A stretch of 34,827 bases of DNA from positions 1 through 34,827 of the forward strand of contig NZ_LZKI01000013.1 in assembly GCF_001672755.1 (NCBI RefSeq). Direction: 5' to 3'. Below, one piece after another: positions 22,899-29,925 of this stretch. Source of the DNA: Mycobacterium colombiense. Lineage in GTDB: Bacteria; Actinomycetota; Actinomycetes; Mycobacteriales; Mycobacteriaceae. Positions within the stretch are counted from its first letter, which is position 1. Each line of letters starts with the position of its first letter. A program made the position numbers and the translations under genes. The notes under the pieces were generated by a model, which saw nothing but the letters and a program-made list of their open reading frames with translations, ran no database searches and had not been told where the DNA came from.

Positions 22899-23873
22899 CT
22901 ACGGCAGCAGCACGATCGAGCCCGCCGTCTTGCGGCCCTGCAGATCCTGGTGGGCGCGGGCCGCCTCGGCCAGCGGGTAGCGCCCGCCAATCTCGACGGT
23001 GATGTCGCCGCCGGCGATCGCGGCGAACAATTCCTCTGCCCGCCAACTGAATTCCTGACCGGTGCGCACGAAATGCGCCAGCGACGGCCGGGTCAAGAAC
23101 ACCGAGCCGGCGGCGTTGAGGCGCTGCGGGTCGAACGGCGGAACGGGCCCGCTGGCCGCGCCGAACAGCGCCAGCGTGCCCCGGATGGCCAGGCTGGACA
23201 GGCTGGCGTCGAAGGTGGTCGCGCCCACCCCGTCGTACACCGCGGCCACCCCGGCGCCGTCGGTCAGCGAGCGAATCCGCTCGCCGAACGCTTTCGCGTC
23301 GTCGGGGTAGGGGAGCACCTCGTCGGCGCCCGCCTGCCGGGACAGCCGCTCCTTGTCCGGGGTCGAAACCGTGGTGATCACCCGCACACCGAGCAGGTGG
23401 GCCCACTGCGTCAGGATCAGGCCGACGCCGCCCGCCCCGGCGTGCACCAGCACCGTGTCGCCCGACTGCACCGGATACACCGACCTCAACAGGTAATGAG
23501 CGGTCAACCCTTTCAGTAGCGCCGAGGCCGCCACCTCGGCCGTCACGCCGTCCGGCACCTCGGCGGTCAAATGTGCTGGGGCCGTGGCATATTCGGCATA
23601 CCCTCCGGACGCCGCGGAGCTGACCACACGGTCGCCGACGCGGAACCCGTCGACGCCGTCGCCGAGGGATTCGATGGTGCCGGCCAGTTCCGAGCCGAGG
23701 ATGAACGGCAACTCCCGCGGGTACTGCCCGGAGCGGAAATAGGTGTCGATGTAGTTGACGCCGATGGCCTCGGCCTTGATCAGCACCTCGCCCGGCCCGG
23801 GCGTGGGCGTGGTCGTGTCGACGTAGCGCAGCACCTCGGGGCCGCCGGTCTCGCTGATCTCGATTGCGTGCAT
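22899..23873 (-). CDS. qor: Zinc-free quinone oxidoreductase (MDR superfamily)
   Basis: A 324-residue NADPH:quinone reductase of the medium-chain dehydrogenase/reductase superfamily. The N-terminal GroES-like domain contains GVNYIDTYFRSGQYP and LPFILGSELAGTIESLG. The Rossmann domain contains VLVHAGAGGVGLILTQWA. Structural and catalytic zinc cysteines are absent, as expected for QOR proteins. It matches Rv1454c in position. ATG 23873 begins with MHAIEISETGG; an in-frame ATG at 23894 is possible and would overlap the divergent gene's start. There is no Shine-Dalgarno at 23873, and a weak -10-like CATGAT (23885-23880) would make it leaderless. Confidence 0.93.
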   Translation of the reverse strand: MHAIEISETGGPEVLRYVDTTTPTPGPGEVLIKAEAIGVNYIDTYFRSGQYPRELPFILGSELAGTIESLGDGVDGFRVGDRVVSSAASGGYAEYATAPAHLTAEVPDGVTAEVAASALLKGLTAHYLLRSVYPVQSGDTVLVHAGAGGVGLILTQWAHLLGVRVITTVSTPDKERLSRQAGADEVLPYPDDAKAFGERIRSLTDGAGVAAVYDGVGATTFDASLSSLAIRGTLALFGAASGPVPPFDPQRLNAAGSVFLTRPSLAHFVRTGQEFSWRAEELFAAIAGGDITVEIGGRYPLAEAARAHQDLQGRKTAGSIVLLP

Positions 23874-23881
23874 CTGCTTAT

Positions 23882-23895
23882 CATGCCCGGGCATG
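23882..23895. promoter_or_regulatory. 14-bp perfect palindrome at the divergent qor / 23893 start region
   Basis: CATGCCCGGGCATG is perfectly self-complementary. It covers the ATG of the plus-strand gene at 23893 and lies 9-22 nt upstream of the qor ATG at 23873. TATCAT (23879-23884) could be a -10 for the plus-strand gene and CATGAT (23885-23880) for qor. It may be an operator for a dimeric regulator controlling both genes, or chance in GC-rich DNA. Confidence 0.35.
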
Positions 23896-24558
23896 AAACT
23901 CGCTCGCCCGGACGTCTTCCATCCCCGCCTCGTGCTGGCGGGGGCGGGCGACGGCGCGGGCGCGACGGCCGACGACGCCGATCTGGTGGCCGCGCTGCGG
24001 CGGCGCGGCCTGCACGCGCGCTGGCTGTCCTGGGACGATCCGGACACGGCCGGCGCGGATCTGGTGATACTGCGGGCCGTCGCGGACATCCCGGATCGGC
24101 GCGACGAGTTCCTGGCCTGGACCCGCCGCGTCCGCCACCTGCTCAACCCGCCCGGCGCGGTGGCTTGGAACCTCGATGAGCGGTATTTGCGCGACCTCGA
24201 GCACGACGGCGTCCCGACGACCGATTCGGACACACCGCCCGACGCGTCGTTGATCTTCCTGGGCGGCGAGCGGTCGCACGCCTGGCCGGTCGAGCCGGAG
24301 TTCGAGTCGTGGGACCTCGGCCACGCCGCGCTCGCCGCGGCCGCCAGGCACTCCGGCATCGCCGCCCGGGAGCTGCTCTGCGGGCGGGTCGACGTGGCCG
24401 GCGAACGGGTGGTGGGGCTCGACCTGGTCGCGCCGTCACTGGGCTGGCGCCGGCTGGACAACGCGGCCCGCAACCTCGCCCAGCACCGCTTCGCCCTGGC
24501 GGTGGAGTCAGCCTGCGAGCGGCTCGGGCTGGGCCCGCTCTCGCATCGACGCCCATAG
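23893..24558 (+). CDS. ATP-grasp-like protein with apparent internal contraction (Rv1455-like)
   Basis: The 221-residue protein carries recognisable N-terminal (VAALRRRGLHARWLSWDD, FLAWTRRVRHLLNPPGAVAW, ERYLRDLEHDGVP) and C-terminal (WDLGHAALAAAA, LVAPSLGWRRLDNAARN, LGPLSHRRP) parts of the RimK/glutathione-synthetase-like family to which Rv1455 (282 residues, recalled) belongs. Between GVP and SLIFLGGERSHAW there are only about 11 residues, where relatives carry the KPAVGAGS-type ATP-binding segment. A second stretch after SHAW also seems short, and the usual RATWDY block reads RAVADI. The frame is intact. It may be a degenerate or repurposed protein lacking ATP-grasp catalysis. Its last 51 nt overlap the convergent ctaA. 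Confidence 0.6.
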   Translation: MKLARPDVFHPRLVLAGAGDGAGATADDADLVAALRRRGLHARWLSWDDPDTAGADLVILRAVADIPDRRDEFLAWTRRVRHLLNPPGAVAWNLDERYLRDLEHDGVPTTDSDTPPDASLIFLGGERSHAWPVEPEFESWDLGHAALAAAARHSGIAARELLCGRVDVAGERVVGLDLVAPSLGWRRLDNAARNLAQHRFALAVESACERLGLGPLSHRRP

Positions 24559-25461
24559 CGCCGCGGTGGCCGCCGTGCACGCCGCGGCCCCGGCCACGTG
24601 CAGGGCGACCAGCACCGCGGGGACCCCCGTGTAGTACTGCGCGGTGCCGACCGCGGCTTGCGCGAACACCAGCACCAGCAGCACCGCGAGCCGCAGCAGC
24701 ACGGGACGGTCGGCGCGCACCGCGAGCAGCCCGAATCCCAGCCCGACCAGCAGCGCGAAGTAGGCGATCAGCAGCGACGAGTGCACGTGCACCAGGGTGT
24801 CGACCTCGACTTTCAGCCGCGGCACCGTCCGGGTGGGGCTGCGATCACCCGCGTGCGGGCCGGCGGCCGTCACCAGCGTGCCGGTCACCAGCACCGCCGC
24901 CAGGTCCAGGCCGGACAGCGCGGTCAGCGCGCGCAGCGGCCTGACCGCTCGCTCGCGGACCACTCCGTCGTCGGGCTCGCCGACCTTCACATACAGCAGC
25001 ACCGACAGCCACACCATGGTCATCGACGTCAGCAGGTGGATGGCCACCGTCCACCACAGCAGCCCGGTGCGCACGGTGATGCCGCCGATCACCGCCTGCA
25101 CGACGGTGGACACCGGCATCAGCCAGGCATAGACGAGCACCTCGCGGCGTCGCCGTGCCCGGGTCACGGCCAGCACGGCCAGCGCCGCGGTGATCACCAC
25201 GGCGAAGGTGACCATCCGATTGCCGAATTCGACGGCCTGGTGGATGCGCGGCACCTCGGCATGGGCCACCGGCACGAAGCTGCCCGGAAAGCACTGCGGC
25301 CAGGTGGGGCAACCCAGCCCCGAGGCGGTGACGCGCACAATCGCCCCCGTGATGGCGATGCCGCCCTGGGTGAGGATGACGGCCGCGGCGATCAGGCGCT
25401 GCACACCCACGCTGGGGTTGGGGAGCAGGTCCACCACGCGCAACAGCATCCGTCCGACCAC
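24508..25461 (-). CDS. ctaA: Haem A synthase
   Basis: CtaA (COX15 family) oxidises the haem O methyl group to the formyl group of haem A in the membrane. The 317-residue protein has about eight membrane helices, a Cys pair in SGLGCPTWPQCFPG (Cys51, Cys57), and the catalytic HxxxE motif RIHQAVEFGNRM (His74, Glu78). A second half-repeat has VHVHSSLLIAYFALL and VALHVAGAA. GTG 25461 is preferred because the -10-like TAGGAT (25474-25469) would start transcription at it; ATG 25449 is an alternative. It works downstream of CtaB. Its 3' end overlaps the convergent ATP-grasp-like gene by 51 nt. Confidence 0.94.
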   Translation of the reverse strand: MVGRMLLRVVDLLPNPSVGVQRLIAAAVILTQGGIAITGAIVRVTASGLGCPTWPQCFPGSFVPVAHAEVPRIHQAVEFGNRMVTFAVVITAALAVLAVTRARRRREVLVYAWLMPVSTVVQAVIGGITVRTGLLWWTVAIHLLTSMTMVWLSVLLYVKVGEPDDGVVRERAVRPLRALTALSGLDLAAVLVTGTLVTAAGPHAGDRSPTRTVPRLKVEVDTLVHVHSSLLIAYFALLVGLGFGLLAVRADRPVLLRLAVLLVLVFAQAAVGTAQYYTGVPAVLVALHVAGAAACTAATAALWASMRERAQPEPLAG

Positions 25462-25468
25462 GGGCCCG

Positions 25469-25474
25469 ATCCTA
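25469..25474 (-). promoter_or_regulatory. Candidate -10 of a leaderless ctaA transcript
   Basis: Minus-strand TAGGAT fits TANNNT and ends 7 nt before GTG 25461, so transcription would begin at 25462 or 25461. TAGTTT (25489-25484) is an alternative -10, giving a leader of about 16 nt. Confidence 0.4.
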
Positions 25475-25485
25475 GGGCACCGAAA

Positions 25486-25500
25486 ACTACGACCTGTAGT
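25486..25500. promoter_or_regulatory. ACTAC-N5-GTAGT palindrome over the -35 region of ctaA
   Basis: ACTAC (25486-25490) and GTAGT (25496-25500) form a perfect inverted repeat. Relative to a start at 25462 it covers about -24 to -38. It resembles the TAC...GTA operators of BlaI/MecI/CopY-type winged-helix repressors; the M. tuberculosis BlaI protein (Rv1846c) is reported to control respiration-related genes. Read on the minus strand it is followed by TTTTC, so it could also be a short terminator for the ABC permease gene. Confidence 0.45.
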
Positions 25501-25519
25501 ACGGCCGGTCGCGCGGAGG

Positions 25520-26311
25520 TCAGGTGAAGCGGAACCAGCGCAGCGCGCTCAGCGCGCCCACCGCGCCCCACGCCACCAGGACGATTACCCCGAACCAGTC
25601 CAGCGACATGGTCATCGCCTGCGACAGCGCCTCGGTGAGCGCGCCGGACGGGGTCAGCCGGGCCGCGAGTTTCACCGCCGCCGGGGTGATTCCGGTTTCC
25701 AGGGTCAGCGCACCCAACCCGGCGAAGACGAACCACAACAGGTTGGCGACCGCCAGCACGATCTCGGCGCGCAGCGTCCCGCCGAGCAGCAGCCCCAGCG
25801 CCGCGAACACCACGGTGCCCAGCGCGATGACCGCCGCGCCCAGCGCCAGCGCCGCCGGCGTGGGTCGCCAGCCCAGCGCAAAACCGATGGTGCCCAACAG
25901 GATTGCCTGCAGGAACACCACGGTGACCACGGCCAGGGACTTGCCCGCGATGATGCCCCACACCGGAAGCGGGGTGGCACCGAGCCGCTTGAGCGCGCCG
26001 TAGCGCCGATCGAAGGCCACCGCGATCGCCTGCCCGGTGAACGCCGTCGAGATCACCGCCAGCGCCATGATGACCGGGGTGAAGGTCGCCGCGCGGTGCT
26101 GGCCGAACGAACCGAGCGGTAGCAGCGTGAGCCCGACCAGCAGCGTGATCGGGATGAACATGGTCAGCAACAGCTGTTCGCCGTTGCGCAGCAGCAGCTT
26201 GAGTTCCAAACCGAATTGCGCGGCAAGCATTTTCGGCACCGCGCTGGGCCGCGGATCGGGAGCGAAGGTGCCCGCGGGGAACACGCTCGATGGAATCTCG
26301 TTGTCCGTCAA
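25520..26311 (-). CDS. ABC-2 type transporter permease (Rv1457c-like)
   Basis: The 263-residue protein is an ABC-2 membrane component with about six membrane helices after a ~40-residue cytosolic N-terminus. Typical segments are LTMFIPITLLVGLTLLPLG, FDRRYGALKRLGATPLPVW and LTPSGALTEALSQAM. TTG 26311 was chosen because AGGAAG lies 8 nt upstream and the codon overlaps the ATPase stop (TTGA); the result is close to the 261 residues of Rv1457c (recalled). It pairs with the ATPase encoded just upstream to form an exporter. The substrate is unknown; the family includes drug and lipid exporters. The operon also follows mptB, so an envelope-related cargo is possible. Confidence 0.88.
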   Translation of the reverse strand: MTDNEIPSSVFPAGTFAPDPRPSAVPKMLAAQFGLELKLLLRNGEQLLLTMFIPITLLVGLTLLPLGSFGQHRAATFTPVIMALAVISTAFTGQAIAVAFDRRYGALKRLGATPLPVWGIIAGKSLAVVTVVFLQAILLGTIGFALGWRPTPAALALGAAVIALGTVVFAALGLLLGGTLRAEIVLAVANLLWFVFAGLGALTLETGITPAAVKLAARLTPSGALTEALSQAMTMSLDWFGVIVLVAWGAVGALSALRWFRFT

Positions 26312-27273
26312 GGCCGTAACTTCCTGCCGGTGAGGTCGAGGAACACATCCTCGAGGCTGCGTTGCTCGACGCGCATGTCGGTGGCCAGCACGTCGATCCG
26401 CGCGCACCAGGACGTGACGGTGGCCAGCACCTGGGGATCGACGTGCCCCTCGACCAGGTACTCGCCCGGCGTCACCTCGGTGGCCTTATAGTCCTCCGGT
26501 AGGGCGGCGGACAGCAACGACAGATCGAGGCGCGGCGGCGCGCTGAACCGCAACTGGTCCTTGGCCCCGCTGCGCATCAGCTCCGCGGGCGTGCCGGAGG
26601 CCACCGTCGCCCCGTGGTCGATGATCACCAGCCGGTCGGCGAGCTCCTCGGCCTCCTTGAGCTGGTGGGTGGTCAGCACCACCGTGACGCCGTCGCGGCG
26701 CAGCGCGTCGATCAGTTCCCAGACCAGCAGCCGCGCGTGGGCGTCCATGCCCGCGGTGGGCTCGTCGAGGAACACCAGTTCGGGGCGGCCGACCAGCGCG
26801 CACGCCAGCGCCAGCCGCTGCTGCTGGCCGCCGGAGAGCCGCCGGTAGGTGGTGCGGGCGGCGTCGGTGAGGCCCAGCGTGTCCAGCAGCCAGGCCGGGT
26901 CCAGCGGGTCGGCGGCGTAGGCGGCCACCAGGTTGAGCATCTCGCCCGCCCGGGCCGCGGGGTAGCCGCCGCCGCCCTGCAGCATCACCCCGATCCGGGC
27001 TCGCAGCCGGGCGTTGTCGGCGATCGGGTCCAGGCCGAGCACCTCGATGGTGCCGGCGTCCGGGCGCACGAAGCCCTCGCACATCTCGACCGTCGTCGTC
27101 TTGCCGGCGCCGTTGGGACCGAGCAGGGCCAGCACCTCGGCGGCGTACACCTCGAGATCGAGATTGGAGACCGCCTCGACGGCCGTCGTGCCGGATCCGT
27201 ATTTCTTGGTGACCCCACGCAGCCGCACCACTGCGTCAGGGGATTCGCGCGATTCTGGAAAGGCCGAGCTCAC
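26308..27273 (-). CDS. ABC transporter ATP-binding protein (Rv1458c-like)
   Basis: The 321-residue ATPase has Walker A GPNGAGKTT (52-60), a Q-loop in VMLQGGGGYP, the signature LSGGQQQRLALA, Walker B LVFLDEPTAGMD, and the switch His in LTTHQLKEAEE. A C-terminal extension of ~90 residues, ending near the LEDVFLDLTGR motif, is typical of DrrA/CcmA-type exporter ATPases. GTG 27273 is preceded by GAGGAG about 8 nt upstream, which comes from a MIRU-like repeat. The stop overlaps the permease start. It most likely powers the neighbouring ABC-2 permease. Confidence 0.93.
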   Translation of the reverse strand: MSSAFPESRESPDAVVRLRGVTKKYGSGTTAVEAVSNLDLEVYAAEVLALLGPNGAGKTTTVEMCEGFVRPDAGTIEVLGLDPIADNARLRARIGVMLQGGGGYPAARAGEMLNLVAAYAADPLDPAWLLDTLGLTDAARTTYRRLSGGQQQRLALACALVGRPELVFLDEPTAGMDAHARLLVWELIDALRRDGVTVVLTTHQLKEAEELADRLVIIDHGATVASGTPAELMRSGAKDQLRFSAPPRLDLSLLSAALPEDYKATEVTPGEYLVEGHVDPQVLATVTSWCARIDVLATDMRVEQRSLEDVFLDLTGRKLRP

Positions 27274-27327
27274 GAGCGCAGCTCCTCCTCATCGCTTCGC
27301 TCTGCATCGTCGTCGGCGCGGCTCACG
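27274..27327 (-). repeat. MIRU-like intercistronic repeat between mptB and the ABC ATPase gene
   Basis: On the minus strand this reads CGTGAGCCGCGCCG, then ACGACGATGCAGAGCGAAGC, then GATGAGGAGGAGCTGCGCTC, ending at the GTG of the ATPase gene. The core is the mycobacterial interspersed repetitive unit signature. The mptB stop TGA (27325-27323) is at its 5' end, and the GAGGAGGAG run serves as the ribosome binding site of the next gene. It aligns closely with the copy at 16757-16811, in the same orientation relative to transcription. Confidence 0.85.
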
Positions 27328-29029
27328 TGGAATCAGCGTAGGCGTCATGTGCCGGCGCCGGGCGGGGGGTCGGCGGAGTCGGCGGCGTCGTCGCCGTGTC
27401 GTTGACCGGTTCGCCGTCGGATTCGGTGTCCTGGCCCGGCGAGCGGCGCCACGGCAGGCGGGTGTAGGTCAACGCGATGAGCGCGACGACGATGACGGTG
27501 CTGGCCAGGGTCGCGTCGATGATCTGGAACAGCGCGAACCGGTCGCCGTTGGCGGTCGGGCCGAAGATCCCGACGACCAGGCTGATGACGATGGCCGCCA
27601 CCCGGAAGCCGGTCCGCGTCGCCCAGGCGGCCAGCGGGATGACGGCCCACAGCAGATACCAGGGCTGCACGACGGGGAACAGCAGCACCGTGATGCCCAG
27701 CGCGACGCCCAGGCCGCCGATCGGGTGCAGCCGGCCGCGGAAGACGGCCAGCAGCAGCCAGGCCACCATGACCGTGATGATCAGCACGCCGATCGCGCGG
27801 GTCAGCCCCAGCACGGCGGTGGTGTGATCGCCTAGGCCCAGCAGGATGCCGACCTGGCCGGTGCCCAGCGCCAGCAGCGTCGGCGGCGACATCCAGCTGC
27901 GCACCACGTTGGCGGTGCCCAGCGTGTAGATCCAGCCGAATCCCAGGCCGCTGGCCCAGCCCACCAGCGCCATCACCGCCAGCGACAACGCCGCCATGCC
28001 GCCGCCCGTCAGCAACAGGGCGCGCACGGTGCCGCCGCAGCGGTAGGCCAGCGCCATCGTGACGAAACCCAGCGCGAGCAGCGACGGCAGCTTCACCTGC
28101 GACGACAACACGATCAGCACCGAACCGGCGACCAGCATCCCCAGCGGTTCCCAGTCCTGACCCAACCGCTTCCACGACACGGGCAGCAACCGCGGTGCGT
28201 CGATGCCGCGCAACGCGAATTCGGCCCCGGCCAGCATCAGACCCAGCATCAGCGCCTCGTTGTGCACGCCGGCCACCAGATGCATGATCAGCAGCGGGTT
28301 TGCCGCCCCCAGCCACAGCGCGCTGACCTCGGCGACGCCGCAGCGCCGGGCCAGCCGCGGGGTCGCCCACACGATCAGTCCCACGCCCAGCAGCTCCACC
28401 AGCCGGTGGCACAGCACCGCGGCGACGATGTTCTCCCCGGTGATCGCGGAGATGCCGCGCCCGATCCACAAGAACAGCGGCCCATAGGGGGCGGGCGTCT
28501 CGCGCCACAGCGTCGGCACCGAGAGCGTGAAGATGTGGGACAGGCCCAGGCCCGACGCCGGGCCCACCCGATAGGGGTCCAGACCCTCCAACGAGATCTG
28601 GCTCTGCGCCAGATAGGAATAGACGTCCTTGCTGTACATCGGCGGAGCGATCAACAGCGGCAACACCCACAGCAGCAGGGTGCGGTCCAGGTCGCCGCGT
28701 GACATCCGCCGGTTTCCCAGCGCGAACCGGCCGAGCATCAACCAGGCCAGCGCCATCATGACCGCGCCGGTGGTCGTCATGGTCAACGACACGGTCTGGA
28801 TGCGCGACGGCAGGTTGAGCAGCCGCACGCCGAACGTCGGGTCCTGCACGACGGGCCGGGCGCCCGCGCCGAGTGCGCCGATGGCCATCACCACCGTGCC
28901 GGTCGCGCCGAACAGGCGGGTGCGGCGCAGCGCGGTGAGCTCGGTATCGTTCAGCGGCGAACCCACCGCCTGCTCGTCGCCGTGCAGACTCGCGATCGAT
29001 GAGCTCAGCGTGTGGTGGCGGGCTGCCAT
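27323..29029 (-). CDS. mptB: Alpha-(1->6)-mannopyranosyltransferase MptB
   Basis: MptB is a GT-C type polyprenyl-phosphomannose-dependent mannosyltransferase. It starts the alpha-1,6-mannan core of lipomannan/lipoarabinomannan in corynebacteria; in mycobacteria it may be redundant. The 568-residue protein has about 12-13 membrane helices and the first extracytoplasmic loop MYSKDVYSYLAQ with a conserved Asp expected to be catalytic. ETPAPYGPLFLW, HNEALMLGLM and VQPWYLLW are further family motifs. The Pro/Thr-rich C-terminal tail is cytosolic or disordered. ATG 29029 has no Shine-Dalgarno, but TACGCT (29041-29036) fits a leaderless start exactly. It is divergent from sufR and heads the mptB-ABC operon. 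Confidence 0.94.
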   Translation of the reverse strand: MAARHHTLSSSIASLHGDEQAVGSPLNDTELTALRRTRLFGATGTVVMAIGALGAGARPVVQDPTFGVRLLNLPSRIQTVSLTMTTTGAVMMALAWLMLGRFALGNRRMSRGDLDRTLLLWVLPLLIAPPMYSKDVYSYLAQSQISLEGLDPYRVGPASGLGLSHIFTLSVPTLWRETPAPYGPLFLWIGRGISAITGENIVAAVLCHRLVELLGVGLIVWATPRLARRCGVAEVSALWLGAANPLLIMHLVAGVHNEALMLGLMLAGAEFALRGIDAPRLLPVSWKRLGQDWEPLGMLVAGSVLIVLSSQVKLPSLLALGFVTMALAYRCGGTVRALLLTGGGMAALSLAVMALVGWASGLGFGWIYTLGTANVVRSWMSPPTLLALGTGQVGILLGLGDHTTAVLGLTRAIGVLIITVMVAWLLLAVFRGRLHPIGGLGVALGITVLLFPVVQPWYLLWAVIPLAAWATRTGFRVAAIVISLVVGIFGPTANGDRFALFQIIDATLASTVIVVALIALTYTRLPWRRSPGQDTESDGEPVNDTATTPPTPPTPRPAPAHDAYADST

Positions 29030-29035
29030 CAGAGC

Positions 29036-29041
29036 AGCGTA
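29036..29041 (-). promoter_or_regulatory. Candidate -10 of a leaderless mptB transcript
   Basis: Minus-strand TACGCT fits TANNNT and places the start site exactly on the mptB ATG at 29029. Absence of a ribosome binding site supports this. Confidence 0.45.
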
Positions 29042-29135
29042 GCCGCCGGATGAAATGGGTCGCTGCCTCGCGGTTAGTGTGAGCAGCGCAACGCCATGAC
29101 AGGGGACCCTTGCTAGACCGATCCCCGGAATTGCG

Positions 29136-29152
29136 TCACACTGGTGTTGTGA
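29136..29152 (+). promoter_or_regulatory. SufR operator overlapping the sufR start
   Basis: TCACA (29136-29140) and TGTGA (29148-29152) form a perfect inverted repeat. Within it lies ACACT-N5-TGTGA (29138-29152), exactly the sequence I recall being reported as the M. tuberculosis SufR binding site. CACACT (29137-29142) can be read as the -10 of a leaderless transcript starting at GTG 29149. Binding here would block the promoter and give autorepression of the suf operon when SufR carries its cluster. Confidence 0.8.
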
Positions 29153-29925
29153 AAATCCGAACCAGGCTCGATGGGGCCGCCGACGCCGTTACCGGCGCGG
29201 CGGACGTCGGCGCGCCGGTGCCGGATGGTCACACCCGCCGCGCGATCGTGCGCCTGCTGCTGGAATCCGGGTCGATCACCGCCGGCGAGATCGGTGACCG
29301 GCTGGGCCTGGCGGCCGCCGGCGTGCGACGCCACCTCGACGCCCTGATCGAGGCCGGTGATGCCGAGTCCACTGCGGCCGCGGCGTGGCAGCAGGTAGGA
29401 CGCGGGCGTCCCGCGAAGCGCTATCGACTGACCGCGGCCGGGCGGGCCAAGCTCGACCACGCCTACGACGACCTGGCGGCGGCGGCCATGCGGCAACTCC
29501 GCGAGATCGGTGGCGAAGAGGCGGTGCAGGCCTTCGCCCGGCAGCGCATCGACGGCATCCTGGCCGACGTCCCCGCGGCCGACAGCGCGGCGGACACCGA
29601 CGTCGAGGCGGCGGCCGACCGGATCGCCACCGCGCTGACCAAGGCGGGCTACGTCACCACCACCACGCAGGTCGGCGGGCCGATCCACGGCGTGCAGATC
29701 TGCCAGCACCACTGCCCGGTGTCGCACGTCGCTGAGGAATTCCCCGAGCTGTGCGACGCCGAGCAGCAGGCCATGGCCGAGGTGCTGGGCACCCACGTCC
29801 AGCGGTTGGCGACCATCGTCAACGGCGACTGCGCCTGCACCACGCACGTACCCCTGACTCAGGCATCCAATACGGCGCCCAGCCCGCGCCACCACACCAC
29901 GAGCACCAAAGGAGCGTCTCGATGA
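29149..29925 (+). CDS. sufR: Fe-S cluster-sensing transcriptional repressor SufR
   Basis: SufR represses the suf operon. From GTG 29149 it is 258 residues. The N-terminal winged helix-turn-helix contains [39 protein letters not shown] and [12 protein letters not shown]. The C-terminal cluster-binding half has Cys185, Cys189, Cys202, Cys228 and Cys230 ([27 protein letters not shown]). The start is uncertain: TTG 29110 would give 271 residues, nearer the 268 annotated in M. tuberculosis, but it would put the operator inside the coding region, whereas GTG 29149 fits a leaderless start. The stop overlaps sufB in ATGA. Confidence 0.88.
   Translation: MKIRTRLDGAADAVTGAADVGAPVPDGHTRRAIVRLLLESGSITAGEIGDRLGLAAAGVRRHLDALIEAGDAESTAAAAWQQVGRGRPAKRYRLTAAGRAKLDHAYDDLAAAAMRQLREIGGEEAVQAFARQRIDGILADVPAADSAADTDVEAAADRIATALTKAGYVTTTTQVGGPIHGVQICQHHCPVSHVAEEFPELCDAEQQAMAEVLGTHVQRLATIVNGDCACTTHVPLTQASNTAPSPRHHTTSTKGASR

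Noticed and set aside
22899..24473. 524-residue minus-strand frame suggesting a fusion upstream of qor
   Set aside because: Only the part from 23873 resembles quinone oxidoreductase; the upstream ~200 residues are antisense to the ATP-grasp-like gene.
27345..28670. 441-residue minus-strand frame inside mptB
   Set aside because: It is a shifted frame of mptB with low-complexity Arg/Gly/Ala composition.
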